DNA of 64,000 nt from Albugo candida (Eukaryota; Oomycota; Peronosporomycetes; Albuginales; Albuginaceae): NCBI GenBank assembly GCA_905220665.1, contig CAJNAR010000148.1, positions 434,001 to 498,000 on the forward strand, in the 5' to 3' direction. This document shows, piece after piece, positions 1 to 10,275 of this stretch; the first letter of the stretch is position 1, and each line of letters opens with the position of its first letter. Under the pieces are notes generated by a model that saw nothing but the letters and a program-made list of their open reading frames with translations, had not been told where the DNA came from and searched no databases. The position numbers and the translations under genes are program-made.

Positions 1-720
1 TGAATCTGACGATCCGAGAACTGTTGGGAATATGTGAGATGTTGAAAAATGCTTCAAAATTTTCCCTTTCATAAAATAAGTAGGTTATGAAGCATTTAAA
101 GTGCACATGTACGTCACTGAGATGTTTGAATAATTGTACCACTAGTTCTTGCATGAGAATGGTATTTCTAAGCAGCTATCAGAGTCTTGTTTTCGAATGT
201 CTTTGCAGACTTGAGGTTGATCACTATTTACCACAATTGATTCCAATAATGAACTCGTCTGTTGATCATCGTTTGGAACGTCGACAGCAATTCTCTTCTC
301 TTGTGTTCCTTCGATTGCCTATTTTGAGCGGATAATATAACTGCGCGCATTTTGAGTACCTCGGTGAATCTAATTGTGCTACATGCAAATATGCAACAGC
401 ATTGCGCGTTGCGCGATATAATCCCACTCGGTGTCCATCATATTGTACAACCTCTATTTCGTCACTATAAACACGACAATTCTTATTGTCAGTAAGCATC
501 AGAATAAGCTGGTAATAGTGGGCAGCATCTTCGGATGCCGCAGCGTCCGTTGGTACCCTTGTTCTCATCAAGCGTAGCTGTAGCCCTCTATATACGGTAC
601 ATTGAGAACGGCTACAAGAGTGTCAATGTCCATTATTTCAAGCACAAGGCGCACGATGTCACACGTCAAATATCATGCAAAGAAGTCCCTTCCAAACAAA
701 ACAGTTGTTGCAATATGCCA
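1..720. repeat. Tail of an upstream unit of the tandem array
   Basis: This stretch is homologous in order to sequence that lies downstream of the secreted CxxC-module genes elsewhere in the window. Positions about 421-500 match 14960-15042, and about 503-650 match 16030-16180. It therefore looks like the 3' flank of another array member whose gene lies left of the window. Compared with the unit after 14274, it lacks the roughly 1 kb found at 15046-16028. No complete gene is present. The homology is direct reading of aligned words; that a gene exists upstream is inference. Confidence 0.6.
266..568 (-). pseudogene. Unrecognised coding-like ORF in the array spacer
   Basis: A 100-residue minus-strand reading frame starts at the ATG at 568. 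It has a balanced composition with a segment reading NCRVYSDEIEVVQYDGHRVG. Recognisable but broken versions of the same segment occur on the minus strand near 4800-4900 and 14950-15045, also downstream of a secreted-family gene. The repeated antisense position suggests an old neighbour gene that was carried along with the array and is now decaying. I do not recognise the family. It could also be the 3' exon of a spliced gene whose 5' part lies around 640-905. Confidence 0.35.
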
Positions 721-2037
721 AATTAGCAGCTTCCAGCTGTGAAAGTAGTTATCTGATAATAGAATGTAAAGTGTCTTTCGGCCTGGTGGTTTAGGAAGAG
801 TAAGCTATAACGATGCCTTCGCCATCGCTACTTGCTTTCATCGACACGCACTCAGCCGGGCGACCATCGCTGATGTTGTTTTTGATTCGCCAGATTTGTT
901 AGCATCCTAGTTGGTAACATGAACCCTCATCAAGTTGCTGACTGCATGGGCTTTTTTCCCAAACCTTACGCATTTTTGGCGAGAAGAAGTGAGATATCCA
1001 TCGACAGACTTTGGAGATGTGAACCAATTGTTTGAAAGGCACAAGATGCGCAGCATGATTTCATGCAAACAATTGCCCCTGCACACAAGGACTAATACTG
1101 AGCAATACAAATAGCAGTATTCATGTACTTGATGTTGTATTCTGTACAACTTTGGCACAGTTGTCATTGATTTTGCAAACTGCACACACTTCGATACCTT
1201 CATACATCAAGATGTTGTTCCCTTTATGCCGACGATGATTTTGTCGCACTGATAGCAAGACGGCTTGATTATTTACGGTTTCTCAAAAAGATATTTTTTC
1301 ATGCCTTTATTATTCAAAAGTGCTTAGAACGTCAAGTGCTTCTCAATGGTTCGAATGAATTGCGATGGGAATGGAAAGCGAGCAGGATGGTAAAGTGCTG
1401 GCAACATGAATTACCTTAAATCATTCTATAGAGGATACAGTTATTTCATATCGGTGTTTAGCACGGGGAATTTCCAGCTCATACAAGAAGTCGTGCTGGA
1501 GATTGCTCGGTGACAGAGATCAAAGAAAGAATAACAATTTAAAACGTGATGCGAGCGAAGACCGTTATCCACAGAATCAGTGACCTTAACCAATTCTCTT
1601 AATGAGCGGCTTTGATCGGTGCTTTGAAACTATAAGGCTGCTATAAATGTCGCACGATTGTGTAGTGTCTCTGTCGTGATAACGGAAGTCACTATGTTTA
1701 GGTATTCTTCTGTTCTATAAAAAACCAGTTTCAATCGGTCGGGTCTTATATTGACTGATGATTGTAATATGTAGGGATCACACACTCTACTCAGTAGCCG
1801 GCAAACTCATACGTGTTGACTCCATGATAATGATATTCATCATTAGGTCTTGTCTTTGCGAGAATCTTGTTGTAGCTTCGCACTGACTGTTCTGCCATTA
1901 TTTCCATAATTCCAGTAAACATTTTGGCTGGTGTAAGAATATTGTCGCTGGATTTATCGATTTATTTTGTTCGAATTTGACTTAGGTGATTGCGCTTGGC
2001 GAATAATCTTCAAACGCATCATTTTGGTTTTTTTCCG
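721..2037 (+). repeat. Array spacer and 5' flank of the first secreted gene
   Basis: No gene is seen. Positions about 907-1070 match 16442-16620, about 1095-1560 match 11260-11720 and 17985-18460, and about 1680-2037 match 11870-12219 and 18560-18966. Relative to the later units, a block corresponding to about 16640-17970 is missing here. The last 350 bp is the most conserved part and probably holds the promoter shared by the family. Confidence 0.6.
2019..2037 (+). promoter_or_regulatory. Inr-like core promoter next to the ATG
   Basis: TCATTTTGG followed by a T run ends directly before the ATG at 2038. The same arrangement precedes the two other intact paralogs (12201 and 18948). Oomycete genes commonly use an initiator of the form TCATTYY followed by a T-rich flanking element, so transcription probably starts within about 20 nt of the start codon. 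This supports the chosen start. Confidence 0.5.
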
Positions 2038-4068
2038 ATGTTCCTCTATCCGTTATTGATAGCAGTAGTAGGACCATTCAACAGTGTTTATGTATGCGGC
2101 GATATAAGCTTACGAGAATTGAGATTTAGTGTTGAGATACCAAGCTCAATTTACCCGAGCGTCAAATTTCAAGAATGCGTTCTGGATAGATTGGGGGCTA
2201 GTCGGATGGATGCAGTATTTGTTCATCGCAATGAATACTCGGTCTACGTGGAGTACACGATTGCTGGGTCGGATTTTGTTATCGAAAACCTCAAAATCGC
2301 ATGCATCATAAATAATGAACGTGAGATCTCACAATACAAAATCATCTCACCTCGGCTAGATCATCCAATTCAATCAGACCAAGGCTTGGGCGGACTTGTA
2401 TCGAATGACGACAACCCAAAGTGCATCATCATGCAATCAAATGTCGCCGCAGTGTGCATGGCTTGTTTACAAGAAAGTATGGAAGCACGTTCATTGTTCC
2501 GTTTTCACGTGTTGAATCCCAGAGGAGGCGATGCCATTCTGTTAGTACTTTTTGGTTCAACGTTGAAAGAAGTTCCTAAAAAATATTGCATAAAATTATG
2601 TCCGCTCATTGAAGAAATGCAAATAAGCACTTTACGTATCTGCATGGAAGTAGCGAGACATCTGCCATTCAGAAAGGATGACACATCATTATCTTTATCG
2701 AATTGGGAGAGAACTAGTGCGATTAGAGTTTTTGCAGTCGGCGAATCATCTCAAGCAGATCTGCATCCGTCTGAACATGATCAGCGAATTATGTATCCTC
2801 CATTACAAGGCCTAAAGTTGAGCAAAAGCCTTTTAGGCCATAAATTTATACATTGTCGCTTGTGCCTCGTCATAGAGTTTCGGCATGCGCTTCTCCCTTC
2901 CGATGGACGAGAAAATTGCATTTACTTGATGAATCCAGTTTCGAAGCAACAAATTGAAATGATGCCTTGCTTTGTAGCGTGTGGTGAAGTTGAAGTCATG
3001 GATCGAGATGCACCAGAATGTCAATTAAAAGTGGATGATCACCGTCTACCTTTTTCAGCTGATGAAGAATTTTTGGCTCAAGTGCCCAGCAGACCACGCA
3101 ACGATAAATTCGCAGCCACTCACAAACTCTCGATGAGCAGTGGCTGCATCTGGGTGCAGAGCGAAGACAAGAACATCAAGGACAACGACAAGTGTGTGAA
3201 GTGTATACGGGGAATCCGCTCGGTGGATGTGATGAAGCTCTCTGATGCTACTGCACTTGCTTCAATTCGTCCATTACAAACAAGGCATGATAGGAGGAAA
3301 ATGCAACTAGCTTTGTGCGTGTCTGTCTCTAAATGCTTACAGCTGTTGTTCTTTCCAAATGCTATGTGCTTTTATCAAATGAATATTCAAAGATTCAAGG
3401 ATGCGGCAGACCATCTTCCCACCGATTACCACTTAGCAACAAGTGCAGGCCACATTCAGTTGATGAAGGATTATCGAAATGATCAGGCATCGACGTCAAG
3501 CGTTACTCGCACATCAGTCACGGATACGTGGGATCATCCAACATCATCCGCTCACCAAAATCACTCGCAATATATCGACGATCTTCGTCATCATTTGACT
3601 TCTCGACATAGTTTCGGTGAGCAACCGGCCGATGTTGAAGGGTTGGGTGAGACATGGCAAACTCTTGATCTTTTCCCGCTTGATCCAGGATTTATACACA
3701 CGGAAAAGCTGCATCAAACGAGCTCGGAGGCTAAATTGAAGAAACCCAGATTTCAGGAAGATCTTACAGTCAGTCGTGACTCAGGCACTTTTAAAGAAGC
3801 AGACGGATCACACATCACAAATGTACGGATAGTTGTATGTGCCAAATATTCCGTGGGATGTCTCAAGTGTCTTGCGCTACACGGAGAAATGCTGCTTTTT
3901 TCAAGTGTGTATTTTTACGCTTGGCTTATTAGTGGCACAGGTGAAAAGGACCATAAGCTTTTTGTAGGATGTGGAGTCGTTCGAGCAGGATCTCCGATGA
4001 ATTTAGATATCTATCCACGGCGGCCAATTTCTTTTGCAAGTATTGCAAGCATTCTCTCGACAACGTAA
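2038..4068 (+). CDS. Secreted CxxC-module protein, array copy 1 (CCG-like)
   Basis: This intact intronless frame of 676 aa encodes a predicted secreted protein. The frame extends 16 codons upstream only through a TTG. The ATG at 2038 is chosen because it is conserved in the paralogs, begins a signal peptide (MFLYPLLIAVVG) and follows an Inr-like promoter. The body contains five diverged modules built on CxxC: a degenerate first one near residue 47, then pairs at about 140/143, 273/276, 386/389 and 608/611. Modules 2-4 add a second cysteine pair spaced by three to five residues and a further cysteine. Two modules end in an LPF motif. A Ser/Thr/His-rich linker spans about 450-600. The layout recalls the Albugo CCG effector candidates. 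A host-directed role is inference, and no enzymatic motif is seen. Confidence 0.75.
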   Translation: MFLYPLLIAVVGPFNSVYVCGDISLRELRFSVEIPSSIYPSVKFQECVLDRLGASRMDAVFVHRNEYSVYVEYTIAGSDFVIENLKIACIINNEREISQYKIISPRLDHPIQSDQGLGGLVSNDDNPKCIIMQSNVAAVCMACLQESMEARSLFRFHVLNPRGGDAILLVLFGSTLKEVPKKYCIKLCPLIEEMQISTLRICMEVARHLPFRKDDTSLSLSNWERTSAIRVFAVGESSQADLHPSEHDQRIMYPPLQGLKLSKSLLGHKFIHCRLCLVIEFRHALLPSDGRENCIYLMNPVSKQQIEMMPCFVACGEVEVMDRDAPECQLKVDDHRLPFSADEEFLAQVPSRPRNDKFAATHKLSMSSGCIWVQSEDKNIKDNDKCVKCIRGIRSVDVMKLSDATALASIRPLQTRHDRRKMQLALCVSVSKCLQLLFFPNAMCFYQMNIQRFKDAADHLPTDYHLATSAGHIQLMKDYRNDQASTSSVTRTSVTDTWDHPTSSAHQNHSQYIDDLRHHLTSRHSFGEQPADVEGLGETWQTLDLFPLDPGFIHTEKLHQTSSEAKLKKPRFQEDLTVSRDSGTFKEADGSHITNVRIVVCAKYSVGCLKCLALHGEMLLFSSVYFYAWLISGTGEKDHKLFVGCGVVRAGSPMNLDIYPRRPISFASIASILSTT

Positions 4069-4908
4069 AATATGACAGAAACGACGCGTATCAGCAGCAT
4101 CATAGACCGAAAACAGGGGAGACCGGTCAATGAGCGAAGAATCATAAAAGCAAAAGGTCAGTTCGGAATTAACGGCCCTGCATTTTTGATCGACTTCTTC
4201 GAAAAGGATCTATTAGTGGGGTAATCGTTAGAAAAAGAGTAATATAAATATATTTTGTGCATCTCAACAAAGCCATTATCTGAGGATAGCTTGAAACCGC
4301 ATTAGTCTACTTCAGCGCGCGTAGCTATCCACTAAAGTACTTTCTATCACATAATCAGATACAGAACACGGAAACAACAACTTAGCTGAGTGTTTACTGC
4401 TCTATCGCGGATTCAGACATGGGTGACTAGCAAACACGAATTTGCTTGCTTGCAATTCATCAAAATACTTCTGCAATTGCTTCACCAGGCTCAGATTCAG
4501 AATAATACTTTGCTTTTAGTAGAATTTATCTGAGTCTTGTTCCGAATATCTTTGCAGAGCTGAGCTCAGTCAAAATTTTACCTAATTAGTTACCTGTGCA
4601 TCCTCAATATCATCACTTGGTATCGAAGTGCCGGGAGATATTCTCGCTTGCTACTGAATCTTCAACTTTCATGCTGACCGAATATTAAGAATGCGCACGT
4701 ACTGAGTTATGCGGTCAATCTTGTTGTACTATATCTTGGCACTGCACGCACCTAACTAGCCAGCTAGTATTCTGTGATCACACGGGCATTCATAGAAGAA
4801 TTGGACGTCAATGCGATAAATCCACACGCGATGTTCATCATATTGTACGACCTCTATTCCGTCACTATACCCACGACGATTCTTATTTTCGGTAAAGCTG
4901 GCTTGTTG
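4069..4908 (+). repeat. 3' flank of copy 1, homologous to 14275-15045
   Basis: No intact gene is seen. The stretch aligns with the 3' flank of copy 2. Shared words include GATTCAGACGT-like and ATATTCTCG-containing runs near 4630 and 14770, and GGCACTGCACGCAC at 4738 and 14880. Near 4800-4900 the minus strand carries a broken version of the antisense coding-like segment described at 266-568. Confidence 0.55.
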
Positions 4909-5989
4909 AATTTAGGCCACTGCTATATGTACACACCCCGATTAATAGCCAATCAAAAGCCTGAAAAGCTTTTGCGTCGCGGAACTGCTTGGACGTATAA
5001 ATAATTGTTTCACCTCTCTATGTAGCGAGATCGAGACCATGAAACAATAAAAAAATAAAAAGAATTTTGAAAAAAAGTAGCTTCGGCGAAGTCATACTAT
5101 TTCTCTTCCGATTCTTTCTGCACAAATAGCTTTTTTTGCTGAATCTGAAGCGGTTGATGTCGCAAAAAAAAGAGCTTTTGTCATATTTTAGAAGCGATCA
5201 ATTGCTTCCTGCTGAAAAAGCAATGGTGTAGCATCCATATACAGAGTCTTGAGCACACATAAATTTAATGAAAATGCACTAGTTATTACAGAGAATACGT
5301 CAGTGGCTTCATATACAAAAAAGCTATCTCACAGCAAGCCAAGTCGTCTAGTGCAGTAGCGAACATCATCCATTCATTTAAGCTGCAATATTATGAATAC
5401 AAAATGGACGCATGAAACGTAGCTTGAATCTTTTGCCACAAGATGTTTCTTCCAGTGTCAAAAGAATGAAATCGACATATATAGCACAGGGGCATGTACC
5501 AAATCCAGCAACTAGGAGAAATGTGCCACGTCAAATTATGTTTCAATCAGAAAGCCTTCATCCCAGCCGTGAAAGAACATTTGTCTCAAACTCCTCAAAG
5601 CAAACATACTGATCAAGCACTTCAGATTGTGGCTGTATAAGAACATGATCTTGGTAAGATGCCAGCTGATATGAGACGAGTGCAAGCATAGTGAATGATG
5701 ATTTGAGGAAAAGGCCTTCACAATAGATCAAGATGTTTAGCAATGCTGGATGGCTTAAAAGTGTCAAGAGTATGTGAGGAGACACAAGACGGTCTATAGA
5801 GGGGTTTCTCCTATCCTGCATTGAAGATTGCTCGAGTTATTATACACTCGAATGACAATGATTAGAAAGAGTAGGAGGTGTCGTATTCTTAAAGTGACAA
5901 GTGTCTTGTATCAGTTACGGTCGAGGAAGTTTTCCAGGCTTTTGATTGGCTATTAATCACGGGGTGTTCATATAGCAGTGGCCTAAATT
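4909..5989. mobile_element. Insertion of about 1.08 kb with 60-bp inverted ends
   Basis: The left end (about 4911-4972) and the right end (about 5928-5987) are near-perfect reverse complements over about 60 bp, starting TTTAGGCCACTGCTATATG. The equivalent place in the next unit (about 15050) lacks this DNA, so the element inserted after the duplication. Flanking TTGAA/TTGA-like bases may be a short target duplication, but its exact length is unclear. Inside is an A/T-rich segment and short frames (for example 5412-5612 +, and a minus frame within 5558-5821), none recognisable as a transposase. It behaves like a non-autonomous DNA transposon (MITE-like). Confidence 0.7.
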
Positions 5990-6800
5990 TGAAAGTAAAC
6001 TCGCAAAATGTGTGAGACCCATCTAAAGTGCCTATCTGCATTGCACAAGCTGAGCTGCTGCAGCTTCTTCATGTCTAACATATGGCTCGAAATCATTAAG
6101 ACAATTACACAAACTTAGCAATAAGGTAGATGCGTCAATATATTATACGAGAGGAAATCGGGATCGGCTTCCAGGAGCCAGTCGGAAAAGCAATTCCACA
6201 AAAGAATCTTGATATTGTAAAGACATGTAGGATACCGTTTTCGTCCTCCAAACCTCTTTTTACATTTCGGAATAGAGCTTTACTGAGTTGACAAGTAGGA
6301 GCAAAAATACTTCCAAATTGTTGAAGGTCAATTCCTTTAAAATCCCGGCTAATTTTTCGGCACATAAACATTGCAGATATACACCGTTGTATCCAAAATG
6401 ACGTCATGCCAAATCGCGATATCGAAGTGTACTCTGAGTATGGAGCCATTTAAAAGCGAACTTTGGACCAGGTAGATCGCCACACTACTATCGTAGTTCC
6501 AAGTTGGTGCGGAGGAGTAAGACATGCTTCATACTCGAACATTAGACGTCGAATTTGTAAGTAATAGAAGTTAGGAACGAGTCTAGTTAATTCTATCGCG
6601 AGGTCGGTTTCTGTGACGCAAGGAAAGTCTTGGCCGTGTTCGACACTAGGATTATCTTGGCTATGATTTTTATTCAAATCTACCGTAGGTGGTTGGATAT
6701 CCTCCAATGCTTGAATCGTCGATAGCACCTACCATTCTTGTCCTCAAGAAATAGGGTAGCAACCATCTATTTGGAGTACAAAAATGAGGCTTGATCGTTT
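5990..6800 (-). pseudogene. Decayed coding-like segment shared with 15060-15790
   Basis: Minus-strand frames at 6450-6728 and 6135-6449 match, with frameshifts, the frame at 15398-15688. Both copies contain the words PPHQLG and a following hydrophobic stretch. The segment sits in the same place of two array units and is absent from the unit at the left edge. The reading frame is broken by a stop between the two parts here. I do not recognise the family. It could be a relic of the older insertion that both units share. Confidence 0.4.
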
Positions 6801-6804
6801 CTAA

Positions 6805-9800
6805 AGTGTTGAGGACCAAGTGAATCATGTCAGGATTAAGTACATTCAAAAATGTAGCACAGAATTTTTGTCAATGACCACAATAGTGCTTTTCTCCATC
6901 CAACTCAACACCGCAGTGGTGGCGTCATCACAATCCTTCGTTCGGAATTTTCTGGTTTCTCAACAGCTGACGAACTCACCGAACGAAGCATTTGAAATTC
7001 CTATTTGGTTATGCGACTTCTCATTCACGATGCGCCGGTGTATATTCACAATGTATATGCACCGGTCTAGGCCGAGAAAAGAGTGCTTTTCTATGAGTTA
7101 TTAATCTCCAATACTTTCAAATCAACCGCAACACACTTAATATTTGGGGATTGCAACAAACCATTCGATCCAGCTATCGATGCTTCGAGTGGAACAATTC
7201 GACACGAACGAAGGCGATTAGCGTGTTTGGAATGGCTATCACAGTTGAGTGTGGTAGTTGCTTGGCGAATCCAACATCCGACTGAAAAAGTATTTACAGG
7301 ACCATTACCGCGCAAGAATCGACTTGATTATATCTGCATGTCGGAAGAGCTATTCAATATGGTATACAAAACCTCTGAGTATTTTCGTCCACGACATGCG
7401 GGAGATCATCTGGCACAAAAAGTAACTTTTGCAAATCCAACTCAATCTCCGGGTCGAGGATATTGGAAATGTTCATTACGACTATTTGAATATCCTAAAG
7501 TTGTCGAAGCAATCAAATTGGAAGCGATTTTGGTGCTCGAACAGTTACCGACAACTTCGAACCCCGGTAAAATGTGGGAAAGTTGGAAGACGAAAATCAA
7601 GAAACAGCTTCAAAGCATTCAACAAAAGGTTGCAAAAGATAGCCGACGTGATGTTGAGTCTAGCCAGCGTGTTTTGGAAGTCGCAGCAGCTCGATATCGC
7701 ATCCAAGACACCAATGAGTCACGGTATTTTTACGAATCAAGTCTCCAACAATTTAGAATTAAACAATGCGAAATACAACCAAGATGAAAGCTTCGACCAT
7801 CACGTGAAGCATATGGAGAACTCTTCCAAGCATTTTTTTCGCCCTCTGGATAGTTCTTGGTGTCGCGTGCCGATCAAAAATGTTACCAAAAAATGTGGTA
7901 CCGTGACATCGAACCCGAGGGAGATTTTATTGCGAATTTAGAGATCATTGGGGTGGTGTCATGGGCTCTCTTTATATCTCAGAGACCGACGCAAATGTTC
8001 TAAGTGAAAGAAAGCTAAAAAAGTTACTCGATTTGATTCAAGTTTCCCTTGCCTCAGCAGAGCAAGAAGGTCTCTCAACTCGATTTAGTGCGACCGAGAT
8101 GACGGAAGCGATGAAGCACACGCCCTGCGGAGTAGTTCTTCTCCAGTTATGGATGGACTACCAACTTCACTTGATCCGGAAACGTTTGGAGGTGTCTAAA
8201 GATCGTGTTCGAAGATTAGCTTGAAAAGGTATCTTACTCCGATCTCAACGTGACTCGGCAATCACATTGCTGTACAAAAGAAATCACGTGGTGATCCTGG
8301 CAACTATCGACCGATCGCACTGCTTTGCGTCGATGTGAAAGTACTTTAAAAGTGTTTGCGTATCGATGCAAACGTTTTTTGCCAAAATTGATTCATTAAG
8401 ATCAAAAAGCATTTGTGCACGGAAGGTCGATGCATCACCATATTCGACATCTCACCGACATCCAAGACTTGGTCACTCACTCATCGTGGGGAGGAAGCTT
8501 ATGCGACTTTTTTCGACTTTGAGAAAGCTTATGATCGAGTCAATTGGACGTACATGTGTCGTGTTTTGGAAAAAATGGGTGTTGGAAAGGTTTCATCGAC
8601 TGGGTTAGTCTTTGAATAATAACACAAAGGCGCAGTTGATGATTACTGGAAATATCACACCGTCTATTACACCACAACGTGGAGTCGAACAAGGTGATCC
8701 TCTGCGAAATTTACTTCGTCAACATCAAGAACATAGCATTTGAATTAACGGCACGACTGTCGCAACTGGATTATTTTTTGCGGACGACATTGCTTCTAAA
8801 AACACCAAAGGGTGTTTTGACGCAACTCAAACTCGTCCAAGTATATTGCGATAGTTCGGGTGCAAACCGCAACTTGAGAAAATCGTCTTTGCTCTCGTTG
8901 AATCGGACCATGCTGTGTCCACGTATTTCCAATTTGACCATACTGGGTACGGAGGATTCGGTCAAGTATTTGGTTATTCCGTTCGTCCAGGCACCGACTC
9001 ATTCGATGATTATGTCAACTCTCGACAAGCGTTTTTTTATGATGGGTTTGGTGTCTGGTTTCGACGAGCACGAACTATCCTTGGTGGACTACTATTTGCG
9101 CAGACGATGATTTTATCACGTAGGTGGCATTATACAATGCACGAAGACATAGCATGAGAGACTATTCGACAGTAACAGTCAATGTTAAATAGATTTGTGC
9201 TTGGTCAGAAACACAAAAATGATTCAAAACATGTTCACCTACTCAGCAAAGAGTTCTATATATTCGACGACAGGATAGTGGACTACAAGTTCCTTTTTTG
9301 GTGGGACGACTGAAGCTACAACGTATTAAATTCATTCATCAGTTCGCATCCGATGCGTCGACAAATATTCCTGCGAATTGGACAACTGCTTCGACGGAAT
9401 TATTACAACTTATTCAACGTCCCTTTGGACCACACAAGCCGATCGATATATTCACCATCGCACCACATCGACATGGCAAAATGGTTCAATGGGAGAGCAC
9501 ATCATCGGGTGGTGGAAACAAGCAGTAAAAAGGTGGCATTAGATGGATTGGAGCATTACAATTTCAGATTTGACAGTTCTCCAACGCCGTCAGTACTACA
9601 TGGAGTCAACCGATGTGGTTTCACTGCGACCAAAAATTACAATATGAATCTGCTACTCGTAACCCGAGTACGCAGAACGTTTGGTACAATCTTGACATGG
9701 TGGAAGAACCACATCGAACATTTCGAAAAACGTTTGCTACACTTTTCGACGTGCGAAGTTTGCAAGACTTTTTTCGAAAAAGCGGCACATGTCCAACGAA

Positions 9801-10050
9801 GGAGGATTTCGTCGCCAACTATTACAACGACGAAGAGCTGAACACATCGGATATGGCTGAAGAAAAGTTGCTGAGTCGACGTTACAATGAAGTCACGCAG
9901 ATACTACAGCGTATCCACTCGACGGTTGGTCTTATCACTTGGATCCAATCAAACACACGTGGCAGATAGTTCTATATGGAATTACAATGCACGGAAAGGA
10001 CACATTATTTCCCATCCATTCCACGCCGTCAACTCTCGGGGCTCATGATA
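6805..10050 (+). mobile_element. Degraded non-LTR retrotransposon (LINE), copy A
   Basis: Broken frames read in order along the plus strand. The first is an endonuclease domain (VYIHNVYAP near 7030, then FGDCN and RLDYICMSEE). The second is a reverse transcriptase domain (FFDFEKAYDRVNW near 8505-8555, then a GDPL motif near 8690 and FFADD near 8775). Several stops and frameshifts interrupt it, and about 45 bp is missing within the reverse transcriptase after the GDPL motif when compared with copy B. The 3' zinc-finger part present in copy B is absent. The flanks 6755-6800 and about 10276 onward are continuous in the next unit (16855-16925), so the element split an array unit. Confidence 0.85.
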
Positions 10051-10142
10051 GGATAAGGAAGGTAGTTAAAAGAACCAGATAAACAGTGTAATAACATCCT
10101 TGACAAAGTAGTAAAAAGCTGGGTGGAAATAGCAATTCCCTA

Positions 10143-10218
10143 TATTGATTACTTAGGATAGCCTAGGTAATCAGAGGAGTCAGTTAGTCTATTCTGGTAA
10201 TATATACCTTCAACTGGT
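10143..10218 (-). repeat. Short dispersed repeat, copy 1
   Basis: About 75 bp shares the core GCCTAGG and the words AGTCAGTTAGTCTA and CCTTCAACTG with copies at 60139-60213 (opposite orientation) and 63804-63877 (same orientation as here). It lies just beyond the truncated end of LINE copy A, at the junction back to array-unit sequence. It may be a tiny SINE-like or MITE-like element or the conserved end of a larger transposon. Confidence 0.55.
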
Positions 10219-10275
10219 GTACGGAGCATGTGATAACTGCGTTTTAGTACACGAATTTCACCCTTATAGTAGTAG

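Noticed and set aside
1990..2037. Upstream extension of secreted copy 1 (and 18877-18966 for copy 3)
   Set aside because: The extensions begin at TTG or GTG. The downstream ATG is conserved in the family, starts a signal peptide and follows an Inr-like sequence.
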